Source: Streptomyces sp. ASQP_92
GTDB taxonomy: Bacteria; Actinomycetota; Actinomycetes; Streptomycetales; Streptomycetaceae
Length of the DNA stretch: 64,000 bases
Assembly (NCBI RefSeq): GCF_025399895.1
Contig: NZ_JAODUA010000006.1
Span: 62,001-126,000, forward strand
Direction: 5' to 3'
In this document: positions 60,127 through 64,000 of the stretch, in pieces
How positions within the stretch are numbered: position 1 is the first letter of the stretch
Layout of the letters: every line of letters begins with the position of its first letter
Notes under the pieces: generated by a model
Told to the model about the DNA's origin: nothing
The model's input: the letters and a program-made list of their open reading frames with translations, nothing else
The model's database searches: none
Position numbers and translations under genes: made by a program

Positions 60127-60384
60127 CGCGCCATCGTGCCACCGCCGGTGCACAGGTTGGCGCACGAATACACAGCTCCTGCTTACAGTGGCCTGACGTG
60201 CGGTGGGAAAAGCTGAGCGGAGTCATCCACACGTGCGGGGTCCGATGTCGGACCCCAGGCGCACCATGGTGGTCACCGAGTCCCGCGCCGGTACCCGGTG
60301 GCGACGCCGAGCACCGCCCGCACCGCCGACACCCCGCCCGCAAGACCGTCCCCAAGACCGACTGGAAACCGAGGAGAGCAAGCT

Positions 60385-61935
60385 GTGAGCACCGAGAACG
60401 AGGGCACCGCGGTCCCGGCCGTCCCGCCTGCCCCGTCGTCTGCACCTGCTGCACCTCCCGCGCCCGCCGCACCCCCCGCCCCCGCGCCCGCCGAGGCGGA
60501 GCAGACCCAGGCCCACGGTGCCGTCCCGCACCCTGAAGGCTCGGCTCCGCACCCCGGCCCCGACCCGGCCACCGAGCCGATGCCCGCGACCCCGGGCACC
60601 CCGGCCCCGGCTTCGCCCCCGGCTCAGCAGGCGTACGGGGCGCACGAGTCGACGCCCTCGCAGGGCGGCGCGGGCTGGCCGCCTCCCCCGCCCACGCTCC
60701 CCTCCTACGGAGGCGGCGGCGCGGGACACGGAGGCGAGCCGTGGGGCGCCCCGCAGCCCCCGGCCCCGCGCAAGCGGGCCGGCGGACTGATCGCCGCCGT
60801 GGTCGCGGCCGCCCTGGTGGCCGGCGGGATCGGCGGCGCCATCGGTTACTTCGCCGCGGACCGCGAGGACAACGGCTCGGGCTCCACCACCGTCGCCTCC
60901 TCCAACACCCCCAAGGACTTCAAGCGCGACCCGGGCACGGTGGCGGGCGTGGCCGCCAACTCGCTGCCCAGCGTGGTGACGATCGAGGCCCAGGGCAACG
61001 ACGGCGAGGGCGGCACGGGCACCGGCTTCATCTACGACAAGGAAGGCCACATCCTCACGAACAACCACGTGGTGGCCTCCGCGGCGAGCGGCGGCGGCAA
61101 GCTGTCCGCGACGTTCTCCAACGGCAAGAAGTACGACGCCGAGGTGGTGGGCCGCGCGCAGGGTTACGACGTGGCGGTCATCAAGCTGAAGAACGCCCCG
61201 GCGAACCTGAAGCCGCTCGCGCTCGGGGACTCCGACAAGGTGGCGGTCGGCGACTCGACCATCGCGATCGGCGCCCCCTTCGGCCTCTCCAACACCGTCA
61301 CCACCGGCATCATCAGCGCCAAGAACCGCCCGGTGGCCTCCAGCGACGGCCAGAACTCCAAGGCCTCGTACATGAGCGCCCTCCAGACCGACGCCTCCAT
61401 CAACCCGGGCAACTCGGGTGGCCCGCTGATCAATTCGGCCGGCGCGGTCATCGGTATCAACTCGGCGATCCAGTCGGCGGGCACCGGTGGCATGGGCCAG
61501 TCCCAGGCGGGCTCGATCGGCCTCGGCTTCGCCATCCCGATCAACCAGGCGAAGAACGTCGCGGAGCAGCTCATCAAGACCGGCCAGCCGGTCTACCCGG
61601 TGATCGGCGCCTCCGTCGGCATCCAGCAGGGCGGGCCGGGGGGCGGCGGCCCCGGAGGCGGTGGCGCCGGCGCGATCGACGGCGCGCAGATCTCCCAGCA
61701 GGGCAACGCGAGCCAGCAGCCGATCACCCCGGGCGGCCCGGCGGACAAGGCCGGCCTGAAGCCGGGCGACGTCATCACCAAGTTCGGGGACATGCCGATC
61801 GACAGCGGCCCGACGCTGATCAGCGAGATCTGGACGCACAAGCCGGGCGACCAGGTCCCCCTCACCTTCAAGCGCGACGGCAAGGAGTCCACGGTCACGA
61901 TCACCCTGGGCGAACGCAAGGGCGACAGCAACTGA
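60385..61935 (+). CDS. HtrA/DegP-type membrane-anchored serine protease with PDZ domain
   Basis: A 516-residue S1C protease. A cytoplasmic Pro/Ala/Glu-rich N-terminus (1-125) precedes a membrane segment (about 130-155, GGLIAAVVAAALVAGG), then the trypsin-like domain with His (ILTNNHVV), Asp (GYDVAVIKL) and Ser (NPGNSGGPLIN), and a C-terminal PDZ domain (about 430-516; GGPADKAGLKPGDVITKFGD) after a Gly-rich linker. It works in the cell envelope in protein quality control or signalling. The GTG at 60385 has GGAGAG six bases upstream. Confidence 0.94.
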   Translation: MSTENEGTAVPAVPPAPSSAPAAPPAPAAPPAPAPAEAEQTQAHGAVPHPEGSAPHPGPDPATEPMPATPGTPAPASPPAQQAYGAHESTPSQGGAGWPPPPPTLPSYGGGGAGHGGEPWGAPQPPAPRKRAGGLIAAVVAAALVAGGIGGAIGYFAADREDNGSGSTTVASSNTPKDFKRDPGTVAGVAANSLPSVVTIEAQGNDGEGGTGTGFIYDKEGHILTNNHVVASAASGGGKLSATFSNGKKYDAEVVGRAQGYDVAVIKLKNAPANLKPLALGDSDKVAVGDSTIAIGAPFGLSNTVTTGIISAKNRPVASSDGQNSKASYMSALQTDASINPGNSGGPLINSAGAVIGINSAIQSAGTGGMGQSQAGSIGLGFAIPINQAKNVAEQLIKTGQPVYPVIGASVGIQQGGPGGGGPGGGGAGAIDGAQISQQGNASQQPITPGGPADKAGLKPGDVITKFGDMPIDSGPTLISEIWTHKPGDQVPLTFKRDGKESTVTITLGERKGDSN

Positions 61936-61985
61936 CCGGTTGCCGGTAGGCTGTAGCCGCTTCCGCCGCTGGTCGGCGGGGCGTG

Positions 61986-62075
61986 GGTGGGTTGCCCGAG
62001 CGGCCTAAGGGAACGGTCTTGAAAACCGTCGTGGCAGCGATGTCACCGTGGGTTCAAATCCCACACCCACCGCCA
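61986..62075 (+). tRNA. tRNA-Ser (anticodon UGA)
   Basis: A 90-base tRNA with encoded CCA (62073-62075). Acceptor stem GGTGGGT/ACCCACC, discriminator G, anticodon stem ACGGT/ACCGT with loop CTTGAAA giving anticodon TGA, a long variable arm typical of tRNA-Ser, and T arm GTGGG-TTCAAAT-CCCAC. It reads UCA/UCG/UCU-type serine codons. It serves as integration site of the element that follows. Confidence 0.97.
62040..62075. other. Probable attachment site (attL) in the 3' end of tRNA-Ser
   Basis: The tRNA is intact and an integrase gene lies immediately downstream, transcribed towards it. In such actinomycete elements the recombination core is the 3' half of the tRNA (T arm to CCA), restored on integration. 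The exact core length cannot be set because attR is outside the window. Confidence 0.5.
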
Positions 62076-62086
62076 GGTCAGCGTTA

Positions 62087-62182
62087 GCGCTGGTCAGAGG
62101 GCGTGATCCCGGTCCGGGGTCCCGCCCTCTTCTCTTGGCCTGTCTCACCCTGATTCGGGGGTGTACCGCCTCTGACCAGCGC
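62087..62182. repeat. 14-bp inverted repeat between tRNA and integrase gene
   Basis: GCGCTGGTCAGAGG (62087-62100) is exactly complementary to CCTCTGACCAGCGC (62169-62182). The same word GCTGGTCAG recurs upstream of the excisionase at 63931-63939. The pair flanks the attL-int junction and may be integrase arm-type sites. Confidence 0.6.
62097..62129 (+). terminator. Hairpin after tRNA-Ser
   Basis: GAGGGCG (62097-62103) pairs with CGCCCTC (62123-62129) and the inner GATCCC/GGGGTC continues the stem with one G-T pair and one mismatch; TTCTCTT follows. It probably ends the tRNA transcript and lies inside the integrated element's left end. Confidence 0.6.
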
Positions 62183-62206
62183 GTGTGGGCCATGCGTGGG
62201 CCAGGA

Positions 62207-63613
62207 TCACACTCCTTCCGCCTCCTCCAGACCCTTCTGAATCAGGCTGTTGGCATGGGCGGAACTGCCCTTCAGGAGCTTGGCGTAGAAGCGGTAGAGC
62301 ACTGCGACGCTGTGGCCGGCGCGGTAGGCGACCTCCACCGGGTCCACGCCCTGTTTGATCCATAGAGAGACGGCGGCATGCCGAAGGCAGTACGGCACGG
62401 CGGCCATCTCTGACTTCACCTCGGCAGGGGTGAGCGCCGCCTCCCGAGCGACGTCCCAGACGGCGCAATACTCGTTCGAGGTGACTCGGCCGCCGCGCGC
62501 CGCCCAGAACAGCCTCCCGTCCGGGGCGACGCCGCGCGCGACGTGCGCTCGGACCATCCGGACGTAGACCGGGGGGATCGGGACGGCCCGGACTGCGTTG
62601 CGAGCACGGTGCTTGAGCCCGCGCTCATCGTGGGACTTCCCGCAGTCCGTCCATCCGGCGCCGACTTCTGGATGGCTCTCGGAGACCAGCACTTCGCCCC
62701 AAGCATCCGGCTCGTTCTCGGCAGGTAGCGTGAAGTCGTCCATCCGGAGCGACACGGCCTCGCCGGGGCGGGTGGCCAGATAGTAGATCGCGCCGAAGAA
62801 CGTCTCCAGGTGCTTGCCGCGCGGGCCCTGCTCCGCGATGGAGTTGAGCAGCCGACGCGTGAGCTGTGGACCCGGGACGTACCGGAAGTCGACCTCGTCG
62901 GACGTGGCCGGAGCGGTCCAGTCGACTGCGAGGAATGGGTGGCGGTTGAGCAGCGCGCGTTCCTCGACCGCGTACCGAAAGGCGTTGCTGAGGACCATCC
63001 GCTTGCGGTTGGCCGTGTTCTCAGCGGCCGGCGCGCCATTGAGCTTCTTCGACAGAGCGGCGAACGCGGAACGGATGTGCTCCGGCTTAGCCGCCTCGCT
63101 GACCTTCAGGGAGTTGGTCGCGACCCAGTCGAGAGCCTTCCGCATGTCTTCGGGCAGAGCGTCGGTCTCGCAGCGCGGCAACCAGTCACCTCCATCGGGC
63201 TTCACGGCCCGGAACGCCCACTGGTAGAGCGCAGCGCGCAGAGTTCGAGGATCCGGCTGCCCGGCGGTAGTACGGACGAATACGGGCGTCACGACTGCCA
63301 GTGATTCGGCGATGCTCGCGCGGTGTTTTCCTGCTGCCCCCGGCCACTTCATCAGGGCGTACGCCTTTGCGTGCTCGTACCAGGTCGGCATCGCGAGTGC
63401 GGCAAGTTCCTTCTCGGGGAGGCCGGTCTCTTCGTCGAACCGTTGGCCTTCCCGCAGCGCAGCCATGAGTTCGGATCGCCGTCCGTCGGCTTGCGGCTTT
63501 GTTTGGTAGCTCTTGGACTGCGATTTGGTCCCGACCTTCCATCGCAGTTCCCATGGTTTCGGACGCCCGGAGCGGCGACGGATGGACCAAAAGATGACGT
63601 CGTACGTGAGCAT
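62207..63613 (-). CDS. int: Tyrosine recombinase (site-specific integrase) of an integrative element
   Basis: A 468-residue tyrosine recombinase like those of actinomycete integrative conjugative elements. Catalytic residues visible: Arg I in LATRPGEAVSLRMDD, the region PYCLRHAAVSLWIKQG (box II; the usual HxxR reads YxxR here, then Arg-His), GHSVAVL and the nucleophile Tyr in YRFYAKLL. The N-terminal arm-binding domain reads WELRWKVGTKSQSKSYQTK. The ATG at 63613 has GGAGAG upstream; a GTG at 63631 is an alternative. It is next to the tRNA-Ser and 66 bases from xis. Confidence 0.92.
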   Translation of the reverse strand: MLTYDVIFWSIRRRSGRPKPWELRWKVGTKSQSKSYQTKPQADGRRSELMAALREGQRFDEETGLPEKELAALAMPTWYEHAKAYALMKWPGAAGKHRASIAESLAVVTPVFVRTTAGQPDPRTLRAALYQWAFRAVKPDGGDWLPRCETDALPEDMRKALDWVATNSLKVSEAAKPEHIRSAFAALSKKLNGAPAAENTANRKRMVLSNAFRYAVEERALLNRHPFLAVDWTAPATSDEVDFRYVPGPQLTRRLLNSIAEQGPRGKHLETFFGAIYYLATRPGEAVSLRMDDFTLPAENEPDAWGEVLVSESHPEVGAGWTDCGKSHDERGLKHRARNAVRAVPIPPVYVRMVRAHVARGVAPDGRLFWAARGGRVTSNEYCAVWDVAREAALTPAEVKSEMAAVPYCLRHAAVSLWIKQGVDPVEVAYRAGHSVAVLYRFYAKLLKGSSAHANSLIQKGLEEAEGV

Positions 63614-63679
63614 GGCTCTCCAGGGCAACACGGAGCCCGCCCCGGCGGATTGCGGGGCGGGCTAGGGGAGGCGGCGGGA

Positions 63680-63868
63680 TCAGGCGGCGTTCTGCTCGCA
63701 GGCCTCCCACCATGCGTCCAGGTCGGCACGGCTGACGCGCAGTTGGCCGTTGGGGAGCTTGCGGAGGCGGGGGGCTTGGCCGCGGGTGCGCATCCGGTAG
63801 AAGGCGGCGCGGCTCATGTCGATCTCTTCGAGGACTTCAGCGAGTTTGAGCATCTTGGAGCGAGCCAT
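63680..63868 (-). CDS. xis: Excisionase (helix-turn-helix, AlpA/MerR-like)
   Basis: A 62-residue winged-helix excisionase. KMLKLAEVLEEIDMSRAAFYRM and RKLPNGQLRVSRADLDAWWEAC are the two halves of the DNA-binding domain. Directly upstream of int, it should steer excision and be co-regulated. The ATG at 63868 has GAGGAGAA seven bases upstream; the frame is open another 51 bases. Confidence 0.88.
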   Translation of the reverse strand: MARSKMLKLAEVLEEIDMSRAAFYRMRTRGQAPRLRKLPNGQLRVSRADLDAWWEACEQNAA

Positions 63869-63910
63869 CGTTGCTTCTCCTCGTTCTCTTCCTTCTGGGG
63901 GATCCGCAAC

Positions 63911-63980
63911 ATCCGCCACGCCGCAACATTGCTGGTCAGCGGCTTGAATCTGTGGCGGATAGCGAATGTGTGGCGGATAG
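63911..63980. repeat. Repeats upstream of the excisionase gene
   Basis: TGTGGCGGATAG occurs twice in direct orientation (63951-63962 and 63969-63980) and its core is inverted once as ATCCGCCAC (63911-63919); ATCCGCAAC at 63902-63910 is a degenerate copy. Such iterons in the xis promoter region suggest a binding site for an element regulator or for Xis itself. Further element genes lie beyond the window. Confidence 0.6.
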
Positions 63981-64000
63981 ATGCCGCCGCGCGGGCGGCG

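Overview
The window is chromosomal DNA of a Streptomyces-type actinomycete. It is very GC rich, uses many GTG starts and chains many genes by 4-base GTGA stop/start overlaps. It carries the sporulation pair ssgR-ssgA, an F420-type oxidoreductase, a fused cydCD gene and a DtpA-type copper operon. Gene order (ssgR/ssgA, thiC, hisC, cydABCD, an ABC-exporter block, serS, pheA, the copper/DyP operon, pepP, htrA) resembles the core of the S. coelicolor chromosome near oriC. Four perfect parS sites (GTTTCACGTGAAAC) and several groups of DnaA boxes support an origin-proximal position. I saw no IS elements, CRISPR arrays or rRNA genes.

Layout. 0-13.5 kb: LysR regulator, PLP sulfur-amino-acid enzyme, small membrane proteins, a cupin protein, SsgR/SsgA, a YibE/F membrane protein with a His-rich N-terminus, thiC behind a TPP riboswitch, a PPP-type phosphoesterase, a LacI regulator and hisC. 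14-22 kb: cytochrome bd genes cydA, cydB and fused cydCD under a perfect Rex operator, followed at once by a GAF-GAF sensor kinase that looks like a heme (DevS/DosT-type) oxygen sensor. parS pairs flank cydCD-kinase. 22-29 kb: HAD hydrolase, DUF72 and LLM oxidoreductase, KptA RNA phosphotransferase with an unknown partner, and a PadR regulator divergent from a membrane protein and a carotenoid oxygenase. 29-33.5 kb: a tight operon of M24 metallopeptidase-like protein, EphD-like epoxide hydrolase/SDR fusion, PF10118-type metal hydrolase and MerR regulator. 33.5-37.4 kb: a four-gene ABC exporter with alternating ATPases and permeases. 37.4-45.5 kb: a coiled-coil protein with a perfect 29-base palindrome in its gene, MFS transporter with GntR regulator, rhomboid-like protein, HAD, serS and pheA, with a DnaA-box cluster between the last two. 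45.5-51.7 kb: copper-handling operon (YcnI, Sco, PCuAC, CopC-CopD, DyP peroxidase) and a Met/His-rich membrane protein. 51.9-62 kb: RsbW-type ATP-binding proteins, PepP, a SpoIIE-type phosphatase, a lone primase-polymerase domain protein, a secreted protein, a SEC-C protein, a glycerophosphodiesterase and an HtrA protease. 62-64 kb: tRNA-Ser(UGA) with the left end of an integrative element (tyrosine integrase and excisionase) that runs off the window.

Themes. The cyd block joins oxygen-limited respiration to redox (Rex) and perhaps heme-based sensing. The copper block supplies cuproenzymes, probably cytochrome oxidase and the GlxA-type radical oxidase served by DtpA. SsgR/SsgA, the RsbW-like kinases and the SpoIIE-type phosphatase fit developmental or stress signalling. 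The least explained units are the M24-EphD-hydrolase-MerR operon, the KptA pair, the PadR-controlled carotenoid oxygenase pair and the palindrome-bearing coiled-coil gene.
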